A stretch of 64,000 nt of DNA from Streptomyces specialis (GTDB lineage: Bacteria; Actinomycetota; Actinomycetes; Streptomycetales; Streptomycetaceae): NCBI RefSeq assembly GCF_001493375.1, contig NZ_LN929838.1, forward strand, positions 236,222-300,221, given 5' to 3'. The translations under genes were made by a program, and so were the position numbers. Positions 24,990-34,916 of the stretch are shown here, piece by piece. Every line of letters begins with the position of its first letter. Position 1 is the stretch's first letter. The notes beneath the pieces are model-generated. The model was not told the DNA's origin. It saw nothing but the letters and a program-made list of their open reading frames with translations, and ran no database searches.

Positions 24990-25958
24990 ATGGGGGCACC
25001 CCAGGACGACGACACGTCCCTGCTGCACCACTACATAGACATCTGCTCCAACTGGAACCGCTGGGGCGCCGACGACCAGATCGGCGCGCTCAACCTGGTC
25101 GGCCCCGACCAGGTCCGCCACGCCGCGCGGCTCGTGCGGCAGGGCAGGAGCATCTCGCTCACCCTCCCCTACGACCAGCGCGGCCCCCAGCCCGGCGGGT
25201 TCCGCGACAACCCCCGGCTCTACCTGACCGCGACCGGCACCGACCACACCACGGGCGCCCAGGACCCGCTGCCGGGCGGCTTCGGCCCCGCCAAGGGCCT
25301 GGGATTCTCCGACGACGTGCTGGTGATGCCCACCCAGTGCGGCACCCAGTGGGACGCGCTCTCCCACATCTTCTGGAACGGCAGGATGTGGAACGGCCGC
25401 TCCGCCGACCAGGTCACCACCCGGGGCGCCGAGACGAACGGGATCGAGAACTACACCGGCCGCGTCGTGATGCGCGGCATCCTGATCGACGTCCCCGCCC
25501 ACCGCGGCAAGGACTCCCTGCCGCCCGGCGAGGCCATCACCCCCGACGACGTCGAGGACTTCCTCACCGCCCACGGCCTCACCGCGCGGCCGGGCGACGC
25601 CCTGCTCGTACGGACCGGCTTCATGGCCGTCCGCCGGGACCGGTGGGGCGACTACGCCGGGGGCCCCGCGCCCGGCCTGTCGCTCCACATGGCCCCCTGG
25701 CTGCGCCGGAACGACATCGCGGCCGTGGCCACCGACACCTGGGGAGTGGAGGTCCGCCCCAACGAGATCTCCTACTTCCAGCCCCTGCACATCGTCTCCC
25801 TGGTCCACGGCGGCATCGCCTTCGGGGAGATGTTCGACCTGGACGCGCTGGCCGCGGACTGCGCCGAGGACGGCGTGTACGAGTTCATGTTCGTCGCCTC
25901 ACCGCTGCCGCTGACCGGCGCCTCCGGCGCGCCCGTCAGCGCCCTGGCGATCAAGTAG
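24990..25958 (+). CDS. Cyclase/kynurenine-formamidase-family metallohydrolase
   Basis: A 322-residue member of the cyclase family (KynB-like fold). The metal-site region reads TQCGTQWDALSHIFWNG, a variant of HxGTHxDxxxH. Later TDTWGVEVRPNE and HIVSLVHGGIAFGEM are family-typical. Members hydrolyse amides, lactones or enol esters. ATG 24990 has GGAAGG at good spacing; ATG 24975 is the alternative. In the operon it may hydrolyse a lactone or amide made before or after ring opening. Confidence 0.82.
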   Translation: MGAPQDDDTSLLHHYIDICSNWNRWGADDQIGALNLVGPDQVRHAARLVRQGRSISLTLPYDQRGPQPGGFRDNPRLYLTATGTDHTTGAQDPLPGGFGPAKGLGFSDDVLVMPTQCGTQWDALSHIFWNGRMWNGRSADQVTTRGAETNGIENYTGRVVMRGILIDVPAHRGKDSLPPGEAITPDDVEDFLTAHGLTARPGDALLVRTGFMAVRRDRWGDYAGGPAPGLSLHMAPWLRRNDIAAVATDTWGVEVRPNEISYFQPLHIVSLVHGGIAFGEMFDLDALAADCAEDGVYEFMFVASPLPLTGASGAPVSALAIK

Positions 25959-26000
25959 CGCCCCGGCGCTCACCGAGCAACGAAAGGGCAGGCCCCCACC

Positions 26001-27167
26001 ATGTTCGAACCGTTCCCCGACCGGTACGTGTGGAACCTCTCCGTCGGACTCGCCCTCGCCGTCGGCGGCCAGATCGGCGAGGTCGACCGCGCCTGCCGCC
26101 CCCTCCTCGGCCTGCCGGCCGACGGCGGCGAGGAGGAGACCACCGGGGCGTTCTTCCGCTCCTGGTGCGCCGTGGCGGACACCCTCGTCGCCCTCGCCCA
26201 GGAGGACGAGAAGCACCACCGCCGGCGCAGCGCGGGACACAAGTACCACCGGGCGGCCGTGTACTACCAGACCGCCGAACGGATGCAGGCCCGCTCCTTC
26301 GAGCCCCGCGAGGCCGCCTACCGCAAGGCGCTGGACTGCTTCGCCCGCTACCTCGACCTCACCGCCCAGCCCGCCGAGCGCGTCGAGATCCCCTACGGCG
26401 ACACCGCCCTGCCGGGCATCCTGGTCCGCCCCGACACCCCCGGGCCGGTGCCCTGCGTGCTGTTCTTCAACGGCCTGGACAGCACCAAGGAGCAGATCTA
26501 CGGCACCGGAACGGCGGAGGAACTGCGCCGCCGCGGCATCGCCACCCTCATCGTCGACACGCCGGGCGCCGGAGAGGCGCTGCGCCTGCGCGGCCTGACG
26601 GCCACCCCGGACACCGAACGGTGGGCGGCGGCCTGCGTCGACTACCTCACCGCCCGGCCGGACACCGACGAGACGATGGTGGGCATGCTCGCGTGGTCCC
26701 TCGGCGGCTACTACGGCCCCAGGGCCACCGCCTTCGAGCCCCGCATCCGCTTCGGCGTCGCCTGGGGGTCGAACTACGACTGGGGCGAGGTGCAGGCACA
26801 GCGGCTCAGGAACGAGGGCGACCGGCCGGTGCCGCACTACTGGGAGCACGTCCAGTGGGTGTGGGGCTGCGCGAACCTGGACGAGTTCCTCGACCTCGCC
26901 CCCGCCATCACGCTGCGCGGCGTCGCCGACCGGATCGCCGTCCCGTTCCTCGTCGTGCACGGGGAGAACGACCGGCAGATCCCGGTCCGCTACGCCCACG
27001 CCCTCTACGACGACCTGGTGAACAGTCCCAAGCGCGAGCTGAGGATCTTCACCGAACGCGAGGGCGGCGTCGAGCACTGCAGCATCGACAACATCACCGT
27101 CGTCCGCGACCACATCTGCGACTGGATCGCGGAGACGGTGGCGGAACTCACCGGCGCCGGGGAATGA
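26001..27167 (+). CDS. Alpha/beta hydrolase (FrsA/DHPON-hydrolase-like)
   Basis: A 388-residue hydrolase with a long helical N-terminal cap. Motifs: LFFNGLDSTKEQIY (oxyanion region), nucleophile elbow AWSLGGYYG, acid in VHGENDRQIP and His in GVEHCSIDN. It resembles the 2,6-dihydroxypseudooxynicotine hydrolase/FrsA group, which cleaves C-C bonds of beta-keto side chains on aromatic rings. Good ribosome site GAAAGG. In this operon it could split off an acyl fragment. Confidence 0.82.
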   Translation: MFEPFPDRYVWNLSVGLALAVGGQIGEVDRACRPLLGLPADGGEEETTGAFFRSWCAVADTLVALAQEDEKHHRRRSAGHKYHRAAVYYQTAERMQARSFEPREAAYRKALDCFARYLDLTAQPAERVEIPYGDTALPGILVRPDTPGPVPCVLFFNGLDSTKEQIYGTGTAEELRRRGIATLIVDTPGAGEALRLRGLTATPDTERWAAACVDYLTARPDTDETMVGMLAWSLGGYYGPRATAFEPRIRFGVAWGSNYDWGEVQAQRLRNEGDRPVPHYWEHVQWVWGCANLDEFLDLAPAITLRGVADRIAVPFLVVHGENDRQIPVRYAHALYDDLVNSPKRELRIFTEREGGVEHCSIDNITVVRDHICDWIAETVAELTGAGE

Positions 27168-27223
27168 ACGCCCGGCGGCGCCCGGTCCGCCCACCGGATC
27201 CCCCCACCACGAAAGGAACGTCC

Positions 27224-28375
27224 ATGCGCGACGCGGTCATCGTCGATGCCGTCCGCACGCCCATCGGGAAACGCGGCGGAGCCCTGTCCGGCCTGCACCC
27301 CGTGGACCTGTCCGCCCAGGTCCTGCGGGCCCTGGCCGAGCGCACGGAGATCGACCCCGTGCTGGTCGACGACGTCATCTGGGGCTGCGTCTCCCAGATC
27401 GGCGAGCAGACCGCCAACATCGGCCGCTACGCGGTCCTGGCCGCCGGATGGCCCGAGGCGGTTCCCGGCGTCACCGTGGACCGCCAGTGCGGATCCTCCC
27501 AGCAGGCCGTGCACTTCGCGGCGGCCGGCGTGATCTCCGGGCAGTACGACGTGGCCGTCGCCGGCGGTGTGGAGACCATGAGCCGCGTCCCCATGGGCTC
27601 CCCCTTCGCCGGCGGCGAGTTCGGCCGCCCCTACGGCTCCGCGCTCGCCCGCTACGGCGTGGACGACTTCCACCAGGGCCTGGGCGCGCAGATGATCGCC
27701 GACGACTACCGCATCACCCGCCAGGACATGGACCGTCACGCGCTCCACTCGCACACCAAGGCGGCGGCGGCCCTCGACTCCGGGCGTTTCGAGGAACAGA
27801 TCGTGCCCGTCGTCCTCCCCGACGGCAGCCTCTTCCCCATGGACGAAGGCGTCCGCCGCACCAGCACCCTTGAGGCCCTCGGCGCGCTCAGGCCCGCCTT
27901 CGCGGCGGACGGCTCCATCACCGCCGGCAACGCCTCCCAGATCTCCGACGGCGCCGCCGCGGTCCTCGTCACCACCGGCGAGTTCGCCCGCTCGCAGGGG
28001 TGGCGGCCGATGGCCAGGATCCACACCGCGGTCCTCGCCGGATGCGACCCGGTGAGCATGCTCACGGGCCCCATCCCCGCCACCGCCAAGGCCCTGGGCC
28101 GCGCCCGGCTCCGCGTCGGCGACATCGGCGCCTTCGAGGTCAACGAGGCTTTCGCCGCGGTGACCCTGGCCTGGCTGAAGGAGACCGGCGCCCCGGAGGA
28201 ACGGCTCAACCCGAACGGCGGGGCCATGGCCCTGGGGCACCCGCTGGGCGCTTCCGGAGCCCGCCTCATGACCACGCTGGTCCATCACATGCGCGACCAC
28301 GGCATCCGGTTCGGGCTCCAGACCATGTGCGAAGGCGGCGGCACGGCCAACGCCACGATCCTCGAACTGCTCTGA
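27224..28375 (+). CDS. Thiolase (acetyl-CoA acetyltransferase-like)
   Basis: A 383-residue thiolase. The N-terminal nucleophile Cys lies in VDRQCGSSQQAVHFAAAGVI. EVNEAFA, the GGAMALGHPLGASGAR His motif and CEGGGTANA near the C-terminus complete the active site. Start ATG 27224 follows GAAAGGAACG. Downstream of the hydrolases and upstream of an acetoacetyl-CoA synthetase, it would cleave acetoacetyl-CoA (or a related beta-ketoacyl-CoA) to acetyl-CoA. Confidence 0.93.
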   Translation: MRDAVIVDAVRTPIGKRGGALSGLHPVDLSAQVLRALAERTEIDPVLVDDVIWGCVSQIGEQTANIGRYAVLAAGWPEAVPGVTVDRQCGSSQQAVHFAAAGVISGQYDVAVAGGVETMSRVPMGSPFAGGEFGRPYGSALARYGVDDFHQGLGAQMIADDYRITRQDMDRHALHSHTKAAAALDSGRFEEQIVPVVLPDGSLFPMDEGVRRTSTLEALGALRPAFAADGSITAGNASQISDGAAAVLVTTGEFARSQGWRPMARIHTAVLAGCDPVSMLTGPIPATAKALGRARLRVGDIGAFEVNEAFAAVTLAWLKETGAPEERLNPNGGAMALGHPLGASGARLMTTLVHHMRDHGIRFGLQTMCEGGGTANATILELL

Positions 28376-28490
28376 CACGAGCGTCGCTCAGGCGGCCGGC
28401 ACCGGACACCCGACACCCGTCGCAGCAGGACCACGACCCACCACCCGCCCATGACGCGCGGACGCGTCTGAACCGGAGGCCCGCACTCCC

Positions 28491-30569
28491 ATGAGCAGCG
28501 AAGAGCAGCCCACCCTCCTGTGGACACCCGACCCGGCCGACGCCGCCGCGTGCCGGCTCACCGCCTTCCAGGAGTTCGCCGCCCGGCGCCACGGAGCGCC
28601 CGGAAGCACGGGACCGCGGCCCGAGGCCGCCTACGCCCGGCTCCACCGCTGGTCCGTCGACCACCTCGACGACTTCTGGCGGGCCGTCACCGACTGGTTC
28701 GGCGTACGCTTCGCCACCCCGCCCACCGCCGTCCTCGCGGACGCGTCGATGCCCGGCGCGCGCTGGTTCCCCGGCGCGACCCTCAACTACGCCGAGCACG
28801 CGCTGCGCCACGGCGAGGACCCGCACCACGCCGACGCCCCCGCGATCCTCCACGTGGACGAGACCGGCCCCGAGCCCCGCGTCATCACCTGGTCCGAACT
28901 CCGCGGCCAGGTCGGCGCGCTCGCCGCCGAACTGCGCCGCCTCGGCGTCGGCCCGGGCGACCGGGTGGCCGCCTACCTGCCCAACGTCCCCCAGGCGGCC
29001 GTCGCGCTGCTGGCGACCTCGGCGGTCGGCGCGATCTGGACGAGCTGCTCACCGGACTTCGGCGCGCGCGGCGTGCTCGACCGCTTCCAGCAGATCGAGC
29101 CCGCCGTCCTGTTCGCCGTGGACGGCTGCCGCTTCGGCGGCAAGGAACGCGACCGGACCGGCGTCGTCGCCGACCTGCGCGCGAACCTGCCGTCGGTCCG
29201 CCACACGGTGCACATCCCGCTGCTCGGCACCCCGGCGCCCGACGGCGCGCTGGAGTGGGGGACCCTCACGGCGTCGCCCGCCGAGCCGGTCTTCGAGCGG
29301 GTGCCGTTCGACCACCCGCTGTGGGTGCTGTACTCGTCGGGCACCACCGGCCTGCCCAAGGCGATCGTCCACAGTCACGGCGGCATCACCGTGGAGCATC
29401 TCAAGCAGGCCGGACTCCACCTCGACCTCGGGCCCGGGGACCGGTTCTTCTGGTACACGTCCACCGGCTGGATGATGTGGAACTTCCTGCTGGCCGGCCT
29501 GCTGGTGGGCGCGAGCGTCGTCACCTACGACGGCGGCCCCGCCCATCCGGAGCCCGACGCCCAGTGGCGCGTCGCCGCCGGCACCGGCACCACCGTCTTC
29601 GGCACCTCCGCCGCCTACGTCATGGCCTGCCGCAAGGCCGGCGTCCGCCCGGGCCGCGACCTGGACCTGCGCCGGCTGCGGACGATCGGCGTCACCGGCT
29701 CCCCGCTGCCGCCCGACGGGTTCCGGTGGATCCACGACGAGATCGGCGCCCGGGTCCGGCTCGCCTCCATGAGCGGCGGCACCGACCTGTGCAGCGCCTT
29801 CGTCGGAGGGGCCCCGACGCTGCCGGTCCACCTGGGCGAGATCCCGGGCCCGAGCCTGGGCGCCGCCGTCGAGGCGTGGGACCCGTTCGGCGAGCCGCTG
29901 GTGGACGAGGTCGGCGAACTGGTCGTCACCAAGCCGATCCCGTCCATGCCGACCGGCTTCTGGAACGACCCCGACGGCCACCGCCACCACGACAGCTACT
30001 TCGCCATGTTCCCCGGCGTCTGGCGCCACGGGGACTGGATCACCCTCACCTCGCGCGGCACCGTCGTCATCCACGGCCGCTCCGACTCCACCCTCAACCG
30101 CAACGGCGTCCGGATGGGCTCCTCCGACATCTACGAGGTCGTGGAACGCCTGCCGCAGATCACCGAATCCCTCGTCATCGGCCTCGAAGAGCCGGACGGC
30201 GGCTACTGGATGCCGCTCTTCGTCGTCCTCGCCGACGGCGCCGCCCTGGACGACGACCTCCGCGCCGCCATCGCGTCCGCCCTGCGCGGCGAACTGTCAC
30301 CGCGCCACGTCCCGGACGAGATCATCGCGGTGCCGTCCCTGCCGCACACGCTGACCGGCAAGCGGATCGAGGTGCCGGTCAAGCGCATCCTCAGCGGCAT
30401 CCCCCTGGAGCGGGCGGTCAACCCGGGCTCCGTCGACGACCCCGCCGCGCTGCGCGCGTTCGAGCGGTACCGCCGCGCGGGCGCGGCGCGGGGCCCGCGC
30501 ACCGGGCCGCGGCGGGCCGCGGCGCACGGCACCCGCGACGTCCAGGACGACCGGCCGCCCGCCCGGTAG
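28491..30569 (+). CDS. Acetoacetyl-CoA synthetase
   Basis: A 692-residue ANL-family ligase with the size and features of acetoacetate-CoA ligase: an acetyl-CoA-synthetase-like N-terminal cap (RLHRWSVDHLDDFWRAVTDWFGV), the AMP-binding loop LYSSGTTGLPKAIVHSHGG, YTSTGWMMWN, and a C-terminal catalytic Lys region HTLTGKRIEVPVKRIL. The long C-terminal tail is Arg/Gly-rich. Converts acetoacetate, ATP and CoA to acetoacetyl-CoA, the thiolase substrate encoded just upstream. Last gene of the operon. Confidence 0.92.
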   Translation: MSSEEQPTLLWTPDPADAAACRLTAFQEFAARRHGAPGSTGPRPEAAYARLHRWSVDHLDDFWRAVTDWFGVRFATPPTAVLADASMPGARWFPGATLNYAEHALRHGEDPHHADAPAILHVDETGPEPRVITWSELRGQVGALAAELRRLGVGPGDRVAAYLPNVPQAAVALLATSAVGAIWTSCSPDFGARGVLDRFQQIEPAVLFAVDGCRFGGKERDRTGVVADLRANLPSVRHTVHIPLLGTPAPDGALEWGTLTASPAEPVFERVPFDHPLWVLYSSGTTGLPKAIVHSHGGITVEHLKQAGLHLDLGPGDRFFWYTSTGWMMWNFLLAGLLVGASVVTYDGGPAHPEPDAQWRVAAGTGTTVFGTSAAYVMACRKAGVRPGRDLDLRRLRTIGVTGSPLPPDGFRWIHDEIGARVRLASMSGGTDLCSAFVGGAPTLPVHLGEIPGPSLGAAVEAWDPFGEPLVDEVGELVVTKPIPSMPTGFWNDPDGHRHHDSYFAMFPGVWRHGDWITLTSRGTVVIHGRSDSTLNRNGVRMGSSDIYEVVERLPQITESLVIGLEEPDGGYWMPLFVVLADGAALDDDLRAAIASALRGELSPRHVPDEIIAVPSLPHTLTGKRIEVPVKRILSGIPLERAVNPGSVDDPAALRAFERYRRAGAARGPRTGPRRAAAHGTRDVQDDRPPAR

Positions 30570-30596
30570 CCGGTGGCGCGCCGTCCCGTCCGGTGG

Positions 30597-31184
30597 TCAG
30601 GGACGGAGGGTCCGGCCCCGCGCCGTTCCCTCCACGGCCTCCACGTACGCGCGGGCCACCTCGGAGACGGGCGTGCCGGCCGCCGCGTCGGCGCCCATGG
30701 CCTCCAGGGTCTCCTTGACCCAGCCGGGGCTGACGAGATTGACGCGCAGGCCCCGCGGCAGCTCGCTCGCCGCGTTGCGGACGAACCCTTCCAGGCCGCT
30801 GTTGATGAGGGCCCCGAGCGATCCTCCGGCCAGCGGAGCGGCGAAGGTCCCGCCGGTCAGCGTGACGGAGCCGCCGTCCCGGAGGTGGCGTACGGCCTGC
30901 TGGACCAGCGCGACCTGTCCCAGGAGCTTGCCGCGGACTCCGGCCGCGATCTCCGCGTACGCGGCCGACCCCAGGTCCACCAGCGGGCCGCCGGCGGCGC
31001 AGCAGACCACCGCGTCGAGGCCGGTGACCTCGGTGAAGAGCGTCTCCAGCGTGGCCGGGTCGTCGAGGTCCACCGTCACCGGCCCCCTCCGTGAGGCCCG
31101 GACGATCCGGTGGGACGCCTCTTCGAGCGCGGCGGCCACGGCGCCGCCGATCGTTCCTGTCGCTCCGACGACGAGTACCTTCAT
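30597..31184 (-). CDS. Short SDR-family oxidoreductase
   Basis: A 195-residue SDR with the cofactor motif VGATGTIGGAVAAAL. The start at 31184 is chosen because the conserved MKVLVVGATG begins there. The usual catalytic YxxxK is replaced: after GGTFAAPLAGGS comes LGALINSGLEGFV, with no Tyr/Lys pair. RVNLVSPGW is present. It belongs to the short atypical SDR group and may bind NADP without typical activity. Convergent with the synthetase gene, 28 bases apart. Confidence 0.8.
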   Translation of the reverse strand: MKVLVVGATGTIGGAVAAALEEASHRIVRASRRGPVTVDLDDPATLETLFTEVTGLDAVVCCAAGGPLVDLGSAAYAEIAAGVRGKLLGQVALVQQAVRHLRDGGSVTLTGGTFAAPLAGGSLGALINSGLEGFVRNAASELPRGLRVNLVSPGWVKETLEAMGADAAAGTPVSEVARAYVEAVEGTARGRTLRP

Positions 31185-31301
31185 GGCGCCGATCATGTCA
31201 GCGGTGGCACAGCGCCCGCGCGTGCGGTCACGCCGCCGGGGGCGCGGGGCTACGATGCGGCCTGCTGACCGTATCCGCGCGCGGGCGGGGGGACTTGGAC
31301 C

Positions 31302-33642
31302 GTGGAAGACCGCATACTCGCCGACCGTTACCGGCTGGTGCGCCCGCTCGGGCAGGGCGGGATGGGGGCTCTTATTCACCCCTGACCTTGACCACGAAAG
31401 TGGGAGCGCGGTGCCCCCCGCTCACCCGCGAGTCTGCGGCGGCAGCTTCTGATTAGTATACGGGGGCGGGATGGGGGAGGTGTGGGAGGCGCGTGACGAG
31501 GGTCTGCGGCGGCCGGTCGCGGTCAAGGTGATCTCGGTGCTGGCGGGCGGCGGCAGCCGGGCCGACGAGGCGCGGGCCCGTTTCCTGCGGGAGGCGCGGA
31601 TCACCGCCGCCCTCCAGCACCCGAACATCGTGACCGTGCACGACCTCGGCGAGGCCGCCACCGACGAGGGCACCACGCCGTTCCTGGTGATGGAACTGCT
31701 CCGGGGCCAGGGGCTCGACGCCGTCGTCCGGCGCGGGCCCGTCGGCGGCGCGGACGCCGTCCGGTGGGGCGCGCAGGTCTGCGACGCCCTCGCCGAGGCG
31801 CACGCCGCCGGCATCCTGCACCGCGACATCAAGCCCGCGAACGTGTTCCTCACGGCGACGGGCCACGTCAAGGTCCTCGACTTCGGGATCGCCCGCGCCG
31901 CCGACCCCTCGGCCACCGGGGACCGGCTGACCCACACCGGGTTCGTGGTGGGCACGGCCGCGTACATGGCGCCCGAGCAGGCGCGCGGCCACCCGGAGCA
32001 GCGCAGCGACCTGTACGCGCTGGGCTGCGTCCTGTTCGAACTGCTCACCGGGCGACCGCCGTTCACCGCCCCGGACACCATCGGGTACCTCACGGCCCAC
32101 CTGCACGACCCTCCCCCGGCACCGAGCGGTGTCGTGCCCGGCGTCCCGGCCGCGTGGGACCGCCTGGTCCTCCGGCTGCTGGCCAAGGACCCCAGCCTGC
32201 GGCACGACTCGGCCACCGCGCTCGCCGACGAGCTGCGCCACCTCGGCGGCCCGGCCCCTGCCGCACCCGCGGCGCGACGCTACACCCCGACCGTGGCGGC
32301 CCCGGCGTCCGACGACCTCTCGCGGGCGCCGACCGCCGACGCGCCCGCCGGGCCGGCCCGGCGGGCGGGCCTCGGGCGACGCCAACTGCTGCTGGGCGGC
32401 GCGGGCGTCGCCGCGCTGGCGGTGGCCGGCGGCTCGGCGGCGCTGTATCTGACCGGTGACCCCGGGAAGGGCCCGGTCGCCTGGTCGCGGACCATCGGCG
32501 ACGTCGACCTGCTGAACACCAACGGTCCCGACATCGTCCTGGCCGACGGGCGCTGCCATGTGGCCGCGGGCGCCGGCTCCGCCGTGCTCCACGCCGTCGA
32601 CCTGGCCAGTGGCGAGCCCTTGTGGCAGGCCGCTCTCGACGCGCCCTGGGCCGGGGGGACGCGCCTCGCGGTGGCCGACGGCATCGTGCTCGCCGCGGCG
32701 CGGAACCCCGACGGGGTCAGCGACATGCTGTACGGCTTCGACGCCGCCGGCGGCGAGCGCCTGTGGCGGCGGCCGATCGAGGACGGCACCACCGGACTGG
32801 ACGTGTACCGGCCCGGTGGCCCGCTCATCACGAGCGAGGAGCGGCATGTGCTCGGCATCGACCCGCGCACGGGCAGCAGCCTGTGGGGGATCGACGTGTC
32901 CCCGTACGACGGGTTCGTGCCGGCCGGTGATCTGGTGCTGCTCCCCGAGGGGCGGGCGGTGCTCGGTGAGACGGGCGAGGAGCGGTGGGTCCGCTCCGAC
33001 CTGTTCCCGAAGGCCGACCGGGCGCACGTTCTCGACGAGGGCTTCCTGTGCTTCGAGGCGGGCGAGACGGCCGCCGTCGATCTGGTGCTCCGCGAGGCCG
33101 GCGCGGGCGACGTGCTGTGGCGCAGTCCGTTCCGGCAGGACGAACCGGAGCCCTCCGCCGGGGCGCTCCCGCCCGTCGAGTCGCTGGTGTCGGGCAGCAC
33201 CGTCTTCATGCCGCTGCCCGCCGGGGACCGCGACCGGCCCACCGCCCTGGACGCGCGCACCGGCGAGCGGAAGTGGACCTTCGGCGGCGCCTACCCCCCG
33301 GACGGCCAGGACGGCCCGGTGACGAGCGTGCCGGGCGGCTTCCTGCTGCCCACCCGGGACGGAACGGTGTGCCTGGCCGCCGACGACGGCACGGAACGCT
33401 GGCGCGACGACGCGAAGAACACGCAGATGGTGCGGACCACCGGCGCGTACGCCCTGCTCTACCGGACCGCGGACGAGCGGCTGTTCCAGCGCTGGACCAC
33501 CCTGCGGATCCTGGGCGCGGAGAACGGACGCCGCGTCTGGACGGGCCAGTTCGACAGCGACTCGGTCAGCGACGCCGCGGCCGGCGACGACCTGATCGTC
33601 GTCCTCGACAACGGCGGAACGCTCTGGGCCCTCCCCGGGTGA
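31302..33642 (+). pseudogene. Ser/Thr protein kinase with PQQ-like propeller, split by adapter insertion
   Basis: The gene starts GTG 31302 (VEDRILADRYRLVRPLGQGGM), is interrupted at 31365-31464, then continues from 31474 (GEVWEARDEGLRRPVAVKVI). Removing 31365-31473 restores an intact frame. Kinase motifs: VAVKVI Lys, ILHRDIKPANVF, LDFGIARA, MAPEQARG. A single membrane helix (RRQLLLGGAGVAALAVAGGSAALYL) precedes an extracytoplasmic PQQ-like beta-propeller, so it is probably a membrane sensor kinase. The real gene is almost certainly intact, about 744 residues. Paralogue at 41942-43816. Confidence 0.9.
31365..31464. other. Degenerate double Nextera adapter flanked by 9-bp duplication (artefact)
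   Basis: 31365-31397 matches the reverse complement of the Nextera read-1 adapter at 23 of 33 positions. 31436-31468 matches the forward read-1 adapter at 22 of 33. The 9-bp host sequence GGCGGGATG occurs exactly on both sides (31356-31364 and 31465-31473), the 9-bp duplication made by Tn5 transposase. Two tagmentation ends from one insertion event were therefore joined through adapters. Confidence 0.93.
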
Positions 33643-33986
33643 CCGCTCCGGCGAGCGGGACCGGCACCCGCGCCGTCGCGTGAGGCGGCCGGGGCGCCCG
33701 GCCCAACTCCGCTGCGGGGGCCGCGCTTTGTCATCCGTCCCAAGGTGATCGCGTCCGATTCGGCCAGATGACCAAACGGCGGCGGACCGCCGCGCTGACA
33801 GCATGTGGGGCGCGTGACACAGCGGGACGCGCGGTGGCCCCGGACACGGCTCCGGCCGCCGCGTGGCCCCTCGCCCCGGGCCGGGCCGCCGTCGCCGGGG
33901 CCGCCCGCGACCGAGCACCGCGCCGACGATCCCGGACGGACGGCCCGGGGTCCGCCACCGCGCGGCAACGACAAGGAGAACCGCCC
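33643..33986. other. Intergenic region, promoter of secreted hydrolase
   Basis: 344 bases between the kinase stop and the hydrolase start. No gene is supported; open frames here are extensions of neighbouring frames without start signals. It ends with the strong ribosome site AAGGAGAA at 33973-33980. Confidence 0.5.
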
Positions 33987-34868
33987 ATGGGACAGCACAG
34001 CATGAACCGCCGCCACCTGCTGAGGGCAGGCGCCGCCGGAGTCGCCGCGACAGCCGTGACGGCCGCGATCGCCCAGGGCGCCATGGGAACGACGAGCCCG
34101 GCCCAGCCTCGGCCCGCCGCCGACCCGACCGCCGCCTGGAACCCCGGCGGACCCTACCGGGTGGCCACCAAGGTGACGGCGGTGACGACGTATTACTACC
34201 CGGAACGGCCCGCCCCGGGCGCGACGTTCCCGGTGCTCCTGTGGGGGAACGGGACCTACGGCGCTCCCTGGGTCTACCGGGAGCTGCTCAAGCACTGGGC
34301 GAGCCACGGGCTCATCGTCGCCGCGGCCAACACCGCCTTCGCCAACGACGGCACCGACATGCTCGCCGGCCTGGACGACCTCACGGCCGAGAACGACCGC
34401 GCCGGCAGCGCCTTCCACGGCACGGTGGACCTGGCCCACGTCTGCGCCACCGGGCACTCCCAGGGCGGCGCCGGAGCGCTCAACGCGGCCCTGGACCCGC
34501 GCGTCACCTCCGTCCTGCCCATCCAGCCGGGGCCGTTGGCGTCCGCGAAGGCCCTGCACTCCCCGGTGCTGCTGCTCTCCGGGGAGACGGACGGGATCGT
34601 CCCGCCCGGCGCGGTGCTCCCCTTCTACGAGGAGGCGCGGGTGCCCGCGGTCTACGCGTCGCTGCGGGACGCGGGCCACTTCGCGCCGGTCTTCACGCCG
34701 GACGGTGGACGGTTCCGCGCCCTCACCACCGCCTGGTTCCTGGCCACTCTCACGGCCGACGCCCCGGCGCGCAGCGTCTTCGGCGGCGCCTTCCCGCTGA
34801 CGGCCCACCCCGAGTACCTCGACGTCCGGCGCAACGACGCGGCACGCGACACGTTCGCCGCCTGGTAG
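33987..34868 (+). CDS. Secreted alpha/beta hydrolase (cutinase/lipase-like)
   Basis: A 293-residue enzyme with a Tat-like signal (MNRRHLLRAGAAGVAATAVTAAIAQG). The mature domain has LLWGNGTYG (oxyanion loop), nucleophile elbow GHSQGGAG, Asp in SGETDGIVPP and His in RDAGHFAP, the triad of polyesterase/dienelactone-hydrolase-like secreted enzymes. ATG 33987 is set by AAGGAGAA. A single-gene unit followed by a terminator. Substrate unknown. Confidence 0.87.
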   Translation: MGQHSMNRRHLLRAGAAGVAATAVTAAIAQGAMGTTSPAQPRPAADPTAAWNPGGPYRVATKVTAVTTYYYPERPAPGATFPVLLWGNGTYGAPWVYRELLKHWASHGLIVAAANTAFANDGTDMLAGLDDLTAENDRAGSAFHGTVDLAHVCATGHSQGGAGALNAALDPRVTSVLPIQPGPLASAKALHSPVLLLSGETDGIVPPGAVLPFYEEARVPAVYASLRDAGHFAPVFTPDGGRFRALTTAWFLATLTADAPARSVFGGAFPLTAHPEYLDVRRNDAARDTFAAW

Positions 34869-34875
34869 AGCACCG

Positions 34876-34906
34876 CCCGCGCCCGGCCCGGGGTGCCGGG
34901 CGCGGG
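34876..34906. terminator. Terminator between convergent genes
   Basis: Arms CCCGCGCCCGGC and GCCGGGCGCGGG, perfect 12-bp stem, 7-base loop, between the convergent hydrolase and DUF11 genes. Confidence 0.88.
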
Positions 34907-34916
34907 TGCCCGTGGG

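Noticed and set aside
31365..31464. Natural transposon insertion with 9-bp target duplication
   Set aside because: The insert is only 100 bases and consists of library-adapter sequence facing outward; no transposase or natural element is present.
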